DNA of 64,000 bases. Origin: Punctularia strigosozonata HHB-11173 SS5. Lineage: Eukaryota; Basidiomycota; Agaricomycetes; Corticiales; Punctulariaceae. The notes beneath the pieces are model-generated. The model saw nothing but the letters and a program-made list of their open reading frames with translations, did not search any database and was not told the origin of the DNA. The stretch spans positions 1,824,800 through 1,888,799 of the forward strand of contig NW_006767436.1 of assembly GCF_000264995.1 (NCBI RefSeq), in the 5' to 3' direction. Below are positions 44,034-56,437 of the stretch, piece after piece; within the stretch, counting starts at the first letter, position 1; every line of letters begins with the position of its first letter. The position numbers were made by a program, and so were the translations under genes.

Positions 44034-46348
44034 ATGCCTTTGCCATGTAAATCCCTGTTACGGACCCTCACCACTCTTTTGGCCCTCTTTCAGGCCACCG
44101 ATGCTGCTCTATTCCATAACTTTGCGGAGTTGCCCACAAACACGTACGACTACATCGTCGTGGGGGGTTCGTTGGTGTGCTACGTGTTGTTAGTCTTGAT
44201 CCCTGACTCATCTTAGGCGGAACTGCGGGAAATGTGATCGCCAATCGCCTCACAGAGATGTCTTCGCTGCAAGTTCTCCTCCTCGAAGCAGGTGTTTCGT
44301 GCGTACCTGTTTGCTGCTCGTTATAGTAATGCTAAGAAGTATGCACATTAGAAACGAAGGAGTAACAGACTCAATCGTTCCCTTGCTGTGTCCCCTCGCA
44401 TCACCCGGAACCCCGTGGGACTGGAATTTTACGACTACCCCCCAAGCTGGCCTAAACAATAGAACCATACAATATCCCAGAGGCAAGCTTTTAGGCGGAA
44501 GCAGTTCCATCAGTAGGCAATGATTGGAAATCCAGCGTTCAGACCGTTCATCAGCCAATATAGACTATATGGTTTACACGCGTGGTTCCTCCGACGACTG
44601 GGACCGTTATGCGGAGCTGACTGGGGATCCCGATTGGTCTTGGTCTGCCATTCAGCCGTATATCCGCAAGGTACGTGCGAGCGGCATGACGTATTGCGCG
44701 AAATGTGAAGTCGGACGGTAGAACGAGGCTCTCATCCAACCAAATGACAACCACAATACGACCGGACAGTTCCAAGCGGCGGTGCACTCTACTGCAGGCG
44801 TGGTGGATGTGTCGTTGCCAGGATTTAGTTGGCCAATCGATCAACGCGTCATCGACACCACGCTCGAGCTCAATGACTTCCCGTTCAATGAGGATATGAA
44901 CGACGGCGACACCATTGGCGTGGGATGGACTCAGGGAACGGTGGGAAATGGCCAGAGGAGCAGCTCAGCTACAGCATACCTTGCTCCACAGTATCTGAAC
45001 AGATCTAATTTGCACGTTCTCGTGCATGCACAGGCCATCAAGCTCGTGGAGGACGACTCCGATGGGGGGCTTACGAGGTTCGCTGCTGTCGACTTCGCGT
45101 CCAACTCAACAGGTTCGTCGGGCCGTATTTTTCATTCCATACTAACTTCGCGCTCCACAGCACCCGTGCAGCGTGCCTTCGCCAACAACGAGATCATCGT
45201 TTCTGCCGGTTCCTTCAATTCACCGCATCTCCTCATGTTATCCGGGATCGGCAACAAGACAGAACTGGCATCCTATGATATCGATTCTGTGGTTGATTTG
45301 CCTAGCGTTGGCAAGAATATGTCCGATCATCACCTGATCGCAGGCGCATTCTACGTCAACACCAATTCCACCATAGACTCGGTTTTAGCCCCTTCTGCCT
45401 TCAGCGCTGAATTGGAACACTGGAATACGACGAAGCAAGGCCCGCTGTCGTGGACGATAACAAACCATATCGGGTGGTTCAGATTACCTTCGGATGACGA
45501 GATCTTCGACAGTACGGAAGACCCAAGTGCCGGACCCAACTCTTCGCACTACGAGCTGATTTGGACTCCTGGATTCGCCATCCCAGGTATGACCCCGCCT
45601 ACCGAAGGAAATTTCATGACCATCTTCATGAATGTCATTTCCCCTGTTTCTCGTCAGTGCATATGCTACGATGCTTCTGCACTTCACTAAGGCTTTCTAG
45701 GCGGGTTTGTCGCCATCACTACCAAAGATCCTTGGACGTTGCCAGTTGTGGATCCCAACCTTTTGGGCGCCCCATTCGATGTTCATACGGCAATCCAAGC
45801 TATCAGAGCGGCTCTCAGGGCGAACACTGCCAGCGCCTGGGACGGTTTTCTGGCAGGTGCATACGGCGAACTTGCGACGGCCAACACCGACGCGGATCTT
45901 GAACGATACGCTAGGAACACAGGAGCAGCGGCAAGCGATTTGTTTCCTGAATAATATCGGGGATCTCCTGTTAATTCTTGCCACTGATGTTATAGGTATG
46001 GCATTCTACTGGCGCGTGCGGCATGTCCGCGAGAAATGCCAGCTACGGAGTTGTCGATCCAGATTTTAGGGTCCGTGGCGCTTCACTGCGTAATGGGAGC
46101 CTCATACTCATCTTATTGGCAGGTGAAAGGAACTAGAAATTTACGTGTAGTAGACGCGTCCGTGATTCGTACGTATACGTGGAGCTATTCAGTGGGTACA
46201 TCAGGCTTCTGACGTGTTTGTGGCAGCGATGGTTCCCAGCGCACATACTCAAGCACCGGTCTACATCTTTGCTGAACGCGCTGCAGATTTGATTAAATCG
46301 GATTTGGCGACCTCTTTCGCTTCTCCATCCTTGGGTGAGCACAAGTGA
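44034..46348 (+). CDS. secreted GMC oxidoreductase (aryl-alcohol oxidase-like)
   Basis: Ten exons: 44034..44166, 44217..44298, 44352..44512, 44564..44670, 44722..45112, 45161..45652, 45701..45930, 45996..46070, 46123..46168, 46227..46348; 612 residues. Signal peptide (LLRTLTTLLALFQATDAA), FAD-binding YIVVGGGTAGNVIANRL, EAGVSNEG, YPRGKLLGGSSSINYMVYTRG, NEIIVSAGSFNSPHLLMLSGIG (second GMC signature), active-site VWHSTGACGMS with the first catalytic His, DPDFRVKGTRNLRVVDASVIP and VPSAHTQAPVYIFAERAADLI with the second. Such enzymes oxidise aryl alcohols or sugars and supply H2O2 for wood decay; substrate inferred. Intron 7 (45931..45995) is GC-AG with donor GCAAGC; intron 5 (48 nt) is stop-free in frame. 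Confidence 0.93.
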
Positions 46349-46625
46349 AGGAAGTGAATCTCGTCGAACATACGTACCATAATTAGCTTTTTCTACTATG
46401 ATGAAATTAAGCCATGTATGAAGAACGTCTACTGGAGCTCAAACGGCATGAATGATCTGCATCTGGCAAAGGCAGTGCCGTCGGTAACAACTTCGAAGCT
46501 GCCACGGTTGTATGCAGCGTCTGTTGTCTTGGCCCTTAACCTCATTCACCTGCGCTTTGTTGCGCCGTGCGTGACGGCCACAGCGCGTCCTAGTCCATGC
46601 TAGCTGGCTCCCTGGCTTCTGGGCG

Positions 46626-49600
46626 ATGAACGGCGTACGACGACTATTCACGGGGGCGTCGTCCGCGACAACCCCGGATCCACCACCGAAACCTGAGTCG
46701 CCTCCGAAGGCGACCATACCCTTGGTCATCAATGCTAAGCCGTCGTGGCCTCCATCGTCCCCATCGATCAGTCCGCGTAGTCCGACCAAGTCTCTGCCTG
46801 GATCCCCTCTGGAGAGCCCGAAGACCACAACAGCCGGTTGGTTATCAACCCTTGTAATATACCACTGCTTGAGTTTAAATCAAGGCATGATCAGGTCTGT
46901 TTCTTCGCAAAGACAAACAGAGACCCCCAGCGATGCCATCAGAATCAGACGCCGGCGATACGTCGTTTCAGTCGCGGCCGATGTCAAATGCAGCCTCGAG
47001 CTTCATGTCCCCCGTGCGCAACCAAGCACCGTCCCTACCGCCGTCGCCCGAAACTACGCAACGCTCAAGACCCCGTACCATCAGCCGTCCGTCTATCATA
47101 TCCCGAAAGCTCCCCAACTACTCGAGCCCTCTTCGCCCATCTTCTCCTGGGAATAGCCGCGATGAACTCCTCATAAGTTTACTCGCCAGTGAAGCTGTGG
47201 TGGAAAGCCGGGACTGCGAGATCCTGCCAGCAGAGGAAGTGGAGGAACTCAAGAAAGTGCGTTACGCAGTTGGCGTATGTGACGGTGTCGCTAAACCTGC
47301 TGTCAGGAGCAACAAATACTCTCTGCTCGTTTAGGGGCAATGAACAAGAAACTAATGCTGGAAACGAAGATTCGCGATGCCGCCGCATCTCTGTCTAGAG
47401 TCAACGCTTCATACAAGAAGATGTCGAAGCAAACCGAGGAGCAGCTGGAAGCGTCAGAGAAGAAAGTAGAATCCGCCCAGAAAGAAGTTTGGCGAGTTTT
47501 GGAACGCCTCAGCGAGGTGAATCGGCGTCTGTACGAACATCGCGCAGGAGTTCTCAGCTTTTCCGTGCGGAGCATGGAAAATAAACTGGCTCCGCAGAGT
47601 AATGGCGCTAGCGACACCACGACAGACGGCAGAGACAGTCGAAGTTCCCTCATCAGTCCAACGCTTTCCTCCGTAACTAGTGTTTCCACCGCGTCCAAGA
47701 ATCGGTTTGACGGTGCTCATCTTTTTGCGGGGCACGCAGATGCTGTGGTTCCACAACCGCCTCGGGCAGCACCTTCTCTCGCAGACGTGGTGGAACTCGA
47801 AGAGAAGCTCAAGGCTGCGACGCAGCAGTTAGGCGAGGCTAGTAGGAAGCAGGCTGAGATGGGACGTGAACTATCGCTCCTCCGGCTCGAGAAGGAACAG
47901 GTGGAGACGTCCCTGGGCATGGAGCTGCAAGGCGCGGAGGAAACGATCGATCGCTTGGAGAAGGAACTCAAAACGGCACGAAAGCTGGATTCTCAAGTGC
48001 AGGTTCTTCTTCAACAGCAACAGGACTGGCAACAGGGCCGAACGGAGCTCGAGAGGAAAACACGGGAAGTTGACGTGCTAGAGCGCCGCCTAGAGCTGCT
48101 GGAAGAGCAGAGTGGAGAGGCGTCAGAACTTGGCTCGTCGCTTGCCCGTGCTCGGGAGGAGAACGATAGCCTAAGGCGACAATGGGACGAGGAACGGATT
48201 ACGTTGCACAAGGAATTGGACAAAGCTGTTGCCCAGTCTGATTCTTTGAACGAAGAGTTGAGCCAGCTGAAGCTGGAGATGCAACAGGTGCAGATCAGGA
48301 GTCAGGGAGATGGCGAATCTCTTCAAATGGTCAATGCCCAGCTCGACGAGTGTTCGGACATGCTACGTGCGCTAGTCAAGGAGCACAATATTATCTTATC
48401 CTCTGGCGACTTCTCGTCGAAGGGGATCATATTATCCATTGGGGCTCATCTTGAAGCAGTTTCTGCGAAACTTGATGCTCATTCTCGGGATCAAGCCGAG
48501 TGGGATGCAGCCCGTCGGAAGCTCCAGGAAGACCTACAGAAGGGCTTGGACAAACGGGAAGACCTGGCGAGAGATGTAGAGCAAGCAAGGCAGGAACGCG
48601 AGGAAGCTCGTAGGGAGATACGCGACCTCGAAGCGCGCTTGAAGGTAAGAATCTATCGCACGTTGTCCTCTCGTGGTTTTCTAATGTTCAACTCACGTTG
48701 CAGGAGCAATCGGACAGTCTCGGGGAGTTGCCGTCACGGCCGAGCCTTGCACTATCCACATCCACGATATCTATGCCGTCCACGAGCTCTGACGGAGATG
48801 CAAGCAAGATGGTCTCGATCCTTCTCCCTATTTGGAACGTTCTACCTTCGCCGGAAGCTCGAGCGGTGAAGATGACCCCTCGTTCCCAAGTGGGCTCACC
48901 CATCGCACCCGGCAGCCCGAGTGTTAGTAGCCCAAAAACTAAAAGACCGTCTTTGTCCGATCTGGACGTTCGTACGCTGAAATCGCTTTATGATTCCCCC
49001 GGTGGCGCGCCCCGTACACCCGTTGGGGGTCCCTTCTCCATCGAATCCTTCGCGAGCAGGGTACAAGCCCTGATCGCGGATGACAGAGCCCTCATCGAAC
49101 GCCTCGTGCGATTTGCACAGGCGCATGATCTTCTCAAGAAAAATGCGGAGAGGGCGCAGAAGCTCGCGTTGGAAAGCAACGCCGCCCTGGAAACGTATCA
49201 GAAGCAAGTGAAGACACTTGAAGAACGGAACATGTCGGCGATATCGAAACTTGCTGCTCTGTGAGTGATGTTTACGTGCCGTACTGTCGATTGATCGATG
49301 AACGGATAACAGGGAGGACGAGGTTCAGCGTCTTCAAGACGCTGTGGATCGCATCGAAACGGAGAAACGAGATGTTGAGGCTCTTGCGGCCGAGCAGGCA
49401 CAGCAGATTCTCCAACTCACCGAAGCGAACACAACACTCAGTGCCAGGACTCTCAGCCTGGCTGAGGAGGTTACCCTGGCAGGGGATGGTGCGCGAAAGC
49501 AGATGGAAGCACAATTGGCGGAGTGCAAGAAGGCGCTGAAGAATGCGGAAGACGAGATAGAGGCGTTGCGAACTTCTGATCAATCTCAGCGCATTCAGCT

Positions 49601-49767
49601 TCTCGACGAGATGACGACGTTGCAGACTGAGAATGAAAATTTGCGGGCTCAGTTGCGAAGTCGTAAGTAAATTATCGAAATATCGGTGATACCACATTCC
49701 TTTTTCTTCTCCAGGTGGTCCTGTGGAATACATTTTTAATGTAGCTCTAGTCCTATGCTATGTGTAG
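46626..49767 (+). CDS. Uds1-domain (up-regulated during septation) coiled-coil protein
   Basis: Exons 46626..46853, 46921..47256, 47307..48644, 48704..49260, 49313..49662, 49715..49767; 953 residues. Starts MNGVRRLFTG, followed by a Pro/Ser-rich region; the Uds1-type domain comes at SRDELLISLLASEAVVESRDCEILPAEEVEELKKEQQILSARLGAMNKKLMLETKIRDAAASL. Then long coiled coils (ELEEKLKAATQQLGEAS..., ELERKTREVDVLERRLELLEEQ..., EAEQAQQILQLTEANTTLSARTLSLAEE). The family is linked to septation in fission yeast; a cytoskeletal or septum scaffold role is inferred. The final intron has strong GTAAGT and TTCTTCTCCAG signals; without it the frame stops at 49670 right after the donor. The first intron (67 nt) is less certain. 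Confidence 0.82.
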
Positions 49768-49836
49768 ATACCGCATCTTGTTGATACCTGTGCATGAATC
49801 CGACGTTTTCTATCAATTTGTCTATGTTGCTGCCCC

Positions 49837-49850
49837 GGGGGGGGGGGGGG
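49837..49850 (+). repeat. 14-nt G homopolymer
   Basis: Uninterrupted run of 14 G between the Uds1-domain gene and MDM34. Confidence 0.95.
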
Positions 49851-50043
49851 TATCGCGGCACTCTGACTCCTGAGTCTGAAATGGCAGCGGGGCACGTGCT
49901 GAAGGGGTATGCTGGAGTTCTCGACTTGAACCTGGACAACTCCACTGAATATGCTGCTTAAACTGTGCAATTTGCCGACTTAGGTCATACGCCAGCATCT
50001 GGGATCCATCACTCAGCAGGAATCTCGGACGATAGCAGACTTC

Positions 50044-52235
50044 ATGTCCTTCTCATTTAAATGGCCCCGTTTCTCCGATGAGTTTCACGCACATGCGATC
50101 GAGCTCCTCAACACCGCTCTGAACAAGGGCACCAAACCGCCCGTCATCGCCGATAAGATTGAGGTTGTCGAGCTCGAGATGGGCACCCAGGTTCGTCGCT
50201 GCTGCCTCAGTAGAATAACCCTCGCTCAAGACATAAGCAGCCTCCAGAGCTTGAGATCCGGGATATTGGGGATCTGACCATGGATCAATTTCGTGGAATA
50301 TTTCGCCTTACATATAATGGTGATGCCTATATTGTTCTTCGGACCAAGGTTCAGGTGTGTATACCATGGTATATGAGCCAAATTGGTGCTGACGAAACAT
50401 AGGCGAACCCACTCAACCACAAGCAACCTGACATCCATCTCATGGGAGGATCTCGCGGAATGCTCGCGGCTAAGCAGCCTCTGGTTGTTCCTATGCTTCT
50501 GCGACTGTCAAACTTCAAGCTCAGTTCTTATGTCGTGCTGGTCGTCTCAAAACAGAAAGGCATCACCATTGTCTTTAAGACAGACCCCCTACAAAACGTC
50601 GACATAAACAGCACGTTCGACTCGATTGCGGTCATACAAAATTTCATACAGCGGGAGATAGAAGGTCAATTACGACAAATGTTCAGAGAAGATTTGCCAG
50701 GCATCATCCATCGCTTAAGCCAGCAATGGATGAAGGCAAAGGTGGAAGCGCCTTATTTGCATCGAAGGGGGGGCACCCGCGTTCCTTCTATACCAACCGC
50801 ACATTCTTCTCCCGACCTTCATCGGCACCCCGCCCCATCGCAAACGAGAACTACTATATCAACGCTTTCAGGACAAGCCCACTCCGCGCCATTCACGCCT
50901 CTAGATCATCATCTCTCCAACAAACGCGATGGTGAAACATCACTACCAAACCCTGTTTCTTCGTCTCCCAGCTCTCTTCCGGATTCATCCGATGCAAGCT
51001 TCCCGGACATCGAGAACTTTGACCCGACATATGGATTACGACCTGAAGGAGCGCCCTCTAGAGCTGCCTTCGGCAACCTGAAACGGCTTTTCGGTTCCAA
51101 GAAGGGCGGTTTGGCGGATCTGGAAGAGCTTCAAGAGGAACGGACGCGGGATCTGGACGAGTCAGTTCAATCTTGGGAGCATCTGTCGGAATTTGGCTCT
51201 ACCGCCATAGGTTCCGACGAAATGACGGAATTCGAGTCGCTGCCAGCCGTGGGTGGTGGTGTGATCACGCGGCCGCGAGTTATACACGGCCAATCTCCGG
51301 CGCTGTCGCCTGCTGTTAGCATGCGTACCGTGGCACTATCTGCGATGCCTTCATCTTCCAGTTGGGGGTCACCGAGTACTTATATTCGAGACGCTTCGTC
51401 GTCATCCACGACATCGCCGATCATTGCTGGAGCACCCCGTCTTGGCCCTCGAAGCATGAGCTCGGTATCGAATCCCTACTTCCCTAGGATGCCAGCTTCC
51501 CTCGTAGAGTCCATCGACGGCGGTGACGCCACGGAAATGACAGGCGTATGGTCAAAGGCCTGGTCGCAACAAGGCGCCCATCGACCTCAGCCAGACGCTC
51601 TTCCACCCACCCCACCCTTGTATAACTCGTCCCCTCGCACGCTCAGCCCATCAAGCGCCGACCCAACTTCTCGCTCTAGCCAGTCCCTGATGACGCCCCC
51701 GCTTTCCGAACATGCAGATGGCCTTGAGATGCATAGCAAACGTAGACCTCGCCGAATATCGTTGTCCTCGTCTGACATTGAAGGTTTCCAATCAGGCTCG
51801 CCTCCAGATCATCATTACCTCTCCGACGCAGCCCCCCGCCATATTATTGTCCGTCCCACACTCAGCAATCCAGTCTCACAATTACGCGCACTCAGTCATT
51901 CTAATCATACATTGTCACCGTTTACTCGGAATTTCCAACACTTCGCTGTGCGCAGCGGCCCGCGGAAAGCAAACACAACCGACACCCCGGTACCCGAGCG
52001 GGTGTCCGTGAAAGCCAGACGAAAACGAACGCATCGCTTGGGAGCCAAGCCTATGTCGACCTCTTGGGAAGACCATCGACTCGAAGCAGCTGTCGCAACA
52101 CCTACAGGAGGTGAAGAATTCGATGCCTCAGAGATGGATCGTTATTTTCCCGTTTATGACGACCGCCCGCCTTCGTACGCTGAATCTTCCCATGCGAGAT
52201 CGCGACCGCGACACAACTACCAACATCTACCCTAG
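50044..52235 (+). CDS. MDM34: MDM34, ERMES complex subunit
   Basis: Exons 50044..50190, 50241..50354, 50403..52235; 697 residues. The N-terminal ~195 residues are the SMP lipid-transfer domain: [86 protein letters not shown] and the [40 protein letters not shown] strand set, then [30 protein letters not shown]. The remaining ~500 residues are Ser/Pro-rich and disordered, as is common in basidiomycete Mdm34. It sits on the outer mitochondrial membrane and with Mdm10, Mdm12 and Mmm1 tethers ER to mitochondria and moves phospholipids. Convergent with the Virilizer-like gene (about 210 bp). Confidence 0.95.
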
Positions 52236-52446
52236 AGCATTGTTATCACCACGTTCACTATCTGACATACATGTACCACCGGACATATATTTATGTATCA
52301 TCGTAGCGGACTATCATTGATCGAACGCAGGAGCCAAACCTACAAACAAGTCACCAGGGCAAACTGTCACTGGTATCGGGCCGGATGCAGCAGTAAGAGG
52401 TGGAGAAGAGGCTAGTTCGAACGCCTGAACGATCTCGTTGGTCAGC

Positions 52447-55400
52447 TCAATTCATGAGGTTGTGTCTAGCGCTTACGTCGACATGTGTACTGGGAAGTCT
52501 GCTGGTGTTCTGCCGTCCCGACGGACCTGATCTGCTCGAGCGGAAGTCGTCCCCTACGTATGTCTTCGTCTTTGATATGGCAGGCGATCGGAGGAGAGAT
52601 GTCGGTGGTGAGACAGTGACACCGAACGCATCCTCGATGTGCATCATCGGTTTCTGGGTCGGTGTAGACGGAGTGAAGGCGCTATCCGAATGGATGAGAC
52701 TGGCAAGTTCATGCAGGGGTATCTCGATTGCGGCGGGTAAGCTGACGTCGGGGTCACCAACCGTTTTCAATTCCTCTGCTGCTACTTTTTCGCGGAACGC
52801 AACGAATGCACGGGCTTGTTCCAGAGGTAAAGACTGTGTAACAATGTCGACCATCTTCACATACGCATCCTTGGATTGCACGGGCAGGGGACATGATGAT
52901 CCCGACCGATGGATCATCCACGAGTATAATCGGAAGGTAGATTGTGCGATATCCTCTGATAGTTGATCGATAGATAGTTTGCTCAAGAACGACAAGGCAG
53001 CACCCAATTCACGCTGGATTAAGTCGAAGTGGGGGATTTGCCCGTCGAAATTCAAGGATTCGAGCCGTGTGATTGCCTGTTCAAAGAACCGCGCATGGGA
53101 TTGGTTGAAATCCTCGTCTTCATTAACGCCCACCATGCGTAACAGCGAGATCGCTAATGCTATGCACAGCAAACCGCTGTTGATGTCCCGGATCTTCCCA
53201 AAAGCATTAACCATGTCGCGTGCGTGTGTCGATACCAGGTGCCGATCCGCGAGGTAGATCAGAGGTTCGGCTAATGCATCGCCGGCGTCCAATACCGTGC
53301 TGAAAGTCGAAACGCACCATCCCGAGGCAGTAGATGACGAGGACATCAAGTCCGACAAAAATCGAAGCATCAAGGTGGCCTCATATTGCCAGAGAGTCAA
53401 TAACGGTGCGGAGGTTCCAATCGATTCCAGAGATCGCAATCTATTGGACAGTTGACGTGTTTCTTCTATCACCAGCCACTCGCTTATGCCGACGATACCT
53501 CCGTCCAGGTTGACCAATCGCTTCACCATGTGCACTTTATTTTCCGTGTCAAGTGCTCGGAAAAAGGCTGCCAGATCTTGCAGAACATTAGGGAGGACAG
53601 CGCGAGTCCATAACTCCCTTTCGTCATCCATACTCTCGTCGGCAGGGAGCAAGTGATCGATCAGCGAAAATACTTGCAGGAGATGGTACGCAGGATCATG
53701 TCCCGCCGGTTCTAAACCATGTTTCAACAGAGAACGCAAGACCGTCTCGCACGAGGTGTGTTCCAGGCTCAAATCGGTGGGTACGTGAGCAAGTTCGCGG
53801 GTGAAATCGATGCATGTTTGACGTGTTGTCTGAGCGGCTATGCAAGCATCGCTGGCCTGCGAATAGAGCATGTCTGCGGCATCTGTACAGCGGAAGACGT
53901 CCGCTACATGGCAGGCGAGGGAGCGGACCGCGCGCGCTGGCATGGGAAATGTCGGCATGAGACGTATCAAGAGGGAGAGCATATCTTTGACGACGAGAAA
54001 GCACTGGCCGATGTCGTCTGTTGTGACCTGCTGTTGGAAGACGATGGAGAATTGTTCGTTAACATGGTGACTAGCTGCCGCCAGAGCATCCGCAAGATGT
54101 GACAAGAGGCCCTGGGATCCCGTGCCCCACAGGGATTCAAGGACGTGCCAGCCACCGTATGTGTCTCCGCAGATTGCTTGCTCAACGATAGCGAGCGCGA
54201 TTCGGAGCATGCAGATACTGCGAGAATCCACGGGCTCCTGCGAGAATCTTTGCATCCCAGCCACTGCTCCCATGACGCCCTTTTCGGCCATCATCGCATG
54301 CTCCTGCAACTGACAAACTTCGTCTTCGGATATGCGCAGCAGCGGCGCTTTCGGTGCTTTGAGAACGAAGAGACATCGCACGACGTCTGGAGATAGGAAC
54401 GAGCGCGGATCTTCAGCCAGACGAAAGACGATGTTTTCCGCGCGGATCGCTGACGGGGAAGGTGCAGCGTCGGCTGTGTTATCGCCTATCATACATTCCA
54501 TCCTGAAAATGACCTGGGGCAAGCGCAAGAGATGGTTGACAATCTGTGGATGGCGTAAGGCATAGTCAAGGGTAGGTGGACGGATCCGCACCTCCTTATA
54601 ACCTGCGGTACCTTGCCACATCTGGATAATGGCCAGAGTCCTGATATAGAATGGTTGTTAGAACGTCTTTCCACCATGTTAATGCCACTGACCTTTCTAG
54701 ACAGTGTTGGTCCGACCAGGTATCTGCCCAGGCGAACACGACGATGACACACGCTACTCCAATATATGCTCTCACATATCGGATGAATTCGTCATGTGAG
54801 ATGCGAGATGTCTGGCTAATAAGCAGCGAAGGTGGAAACGCGTGTTGCAAAGGAAGCACAGGGTTCTCCCATAAGCGGTATTGAATGTCTTCGTTGGTGG
54901 CCATTGACAATAACCAGATCCCCAAAGACTGCTCGTCACATCCAATGTCCCATAACATTCGCAGGGCCTGCGCAAAGTCTCCTTGTGTGTTCGAGAGCGC
55001 GTCTTCGAGGATATGCCACCCTTGTAAACGAGCCCGTATATTCTGTATAGCGGCTATCCGTGGAGAGCCCGGGGTTGAGCTGCTCTCGATAGTTGACAAC
55101 ACTTCCAGAAACCAAGGGCTGTTCAGACGGGTAGCAATACATGGGTTCGCAGCTGCCTCCAAGAGACGCCCAAGCGTGTACTGATTGAAGAGGGCGTTTG
55201 CATCGAGCAACCGTGCCAGGTCCAATTTTGACTAGGGGGGGGGGGAGTTAAGTACAGGAAGATTCCAGTTCGTGAAATGTGCTTACCAACAGAGCCTTCG
55301 CCAATGCCGGTTCTTGAGATGCACTATGTCGCAATATTCCTACGATCATGTGTGGTTCCTCCGGGTCCTGAGCGAGACGTTTCAGACATCTTCCACAAGC

Positions 55401-56269
55401 GAACGCGTGCCAAACGGTAAACCTTGTACGTTAGAGATCGCGTGATGTTATCGGCGAAGTCTGAGATGTCCTCAGAGGGCGTGCCACTCGGCAGCGGTCT
55501 TGACGTGATCCGCAAAGCCGTTTCAAGGTCCTTATCGACCAGTCCTGCTAGGTCAGCATATAGATGAGGGAATTCTACGAGATCCCAATCTTCCTTGGGC
55601 GGCTTCAGGCTGAACATGATTTGAATGACAAGTTCAAGGGGGATATCCGGTAGGGGTGCCAACAACTTGCGAGCCACATTTGTCGGCACCGTGGAATTAG
55701 AGGGATCCAGAGCGGGATGCAAGGGCAATGCGTCCGGCATTGGCAGAGTCCGCGGTTCGTAGGTCGTAGGGAAGTTTGACAGTTCGGATGCGATCTCGCC
55801 GTATACGGCGATTGTTATGGAATGAAAATCCCCACTGAGTATCATAAGTCTGGTAGCATACTAAGTCAACCGTACGTCAGTGAATGCGAGGCCGTGTGGT
55901 TCGCCGCTAACCTCATGACCCATCTCTATGTCGAAGCTGGTCGGCGTGCCGGTGTATGCCAGCGTCGTTGGAATGAGAGCATTGGTGGCTTTTGGTTTCT
56001 GCTTCGCATTGGTCGATATTGGGACAGCATTGAAGAAGATGTTCAAGCGAAACGCCTCAGGCTCGGTTCGACTGTCCCAAGGTAGACCCTCAACATTCGT
56101 CGCGTTCAACTCAGGGACACTCTTACGCGACTATATCGGGGTTTGCTGCAAAAGGCTGGGCGCCAGTGGGAAATAAACGGATAGATTTCACGCAGACCGG
56201 GGAGGAGAACCGTATTGCCGATAATTTCGAGGTGCCCGACGGTTCTAGCACAGACCAATGTAATAGCAT
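52447..56269 (-). CDS. Virilizer-like subunit of the m6A methyltransferase complex
   Basis: Model: complement(52447..54640, 54693..55231, 55287..55389, 55430..55860, 55912..56071, 56127..56269), 1,189 residues. The N-terminal ~130 residues follow the Virilizer N-domain: MLLHWSVLEPSGTSKLSAIRFSSPVCVKSIRLFPTGAQPF, PDIVARTEPEAFRLNIFFNAV and YATRLMILSGDFHSITIAVYGEI. The rest is an all-helical alpha-solenoid without catalytic motifs. Virilizer scaffolds the METTL3-type writer complex; function here is inferred from the N-domain. The intron at 55232..55286 has a 12-C polypyrimidine run directly before its acceptor. The junction at 55390..55429 (40 nt) is chosen to keep NITRSLTCLKRLAQ; an 82-nt alternative with a different donor is possible. 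Divergent from ORM (168 bp). Confidence 0.8.
55235..55246 (+). repeat. 12-nt G run (C run on the transcribed gene's sense strand)
   Basis: Lies inside an intron of the Virilizer-like gene, immediately upstream of its CTAG acceptor, acting as the polypyrimidine tract. Confidence 0.9.
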
Positions 56270-56437
56270 GTTACAGAGGATAAGGTGACCGGATTGAAGG
56301 TAAAGACTAACCCGGGAGCCGAGTTTATAGGGGGTCGTGGCCGCAGCCACGCACGGCAGTTCACTGCGCCCGTTCCTTGGTTGCTGTACTCCTCCATTTC
56401 CTCTCAGGACGCCATTTTCTTCTGTTTCACCCCGACC
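56270..56437. promoter_or_regulatory. divergent promoter (Virilizer-like / ORM)
   Basis: 168 bp between divergent ATGs. No TATA box recognised. Confidence 0.4.
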
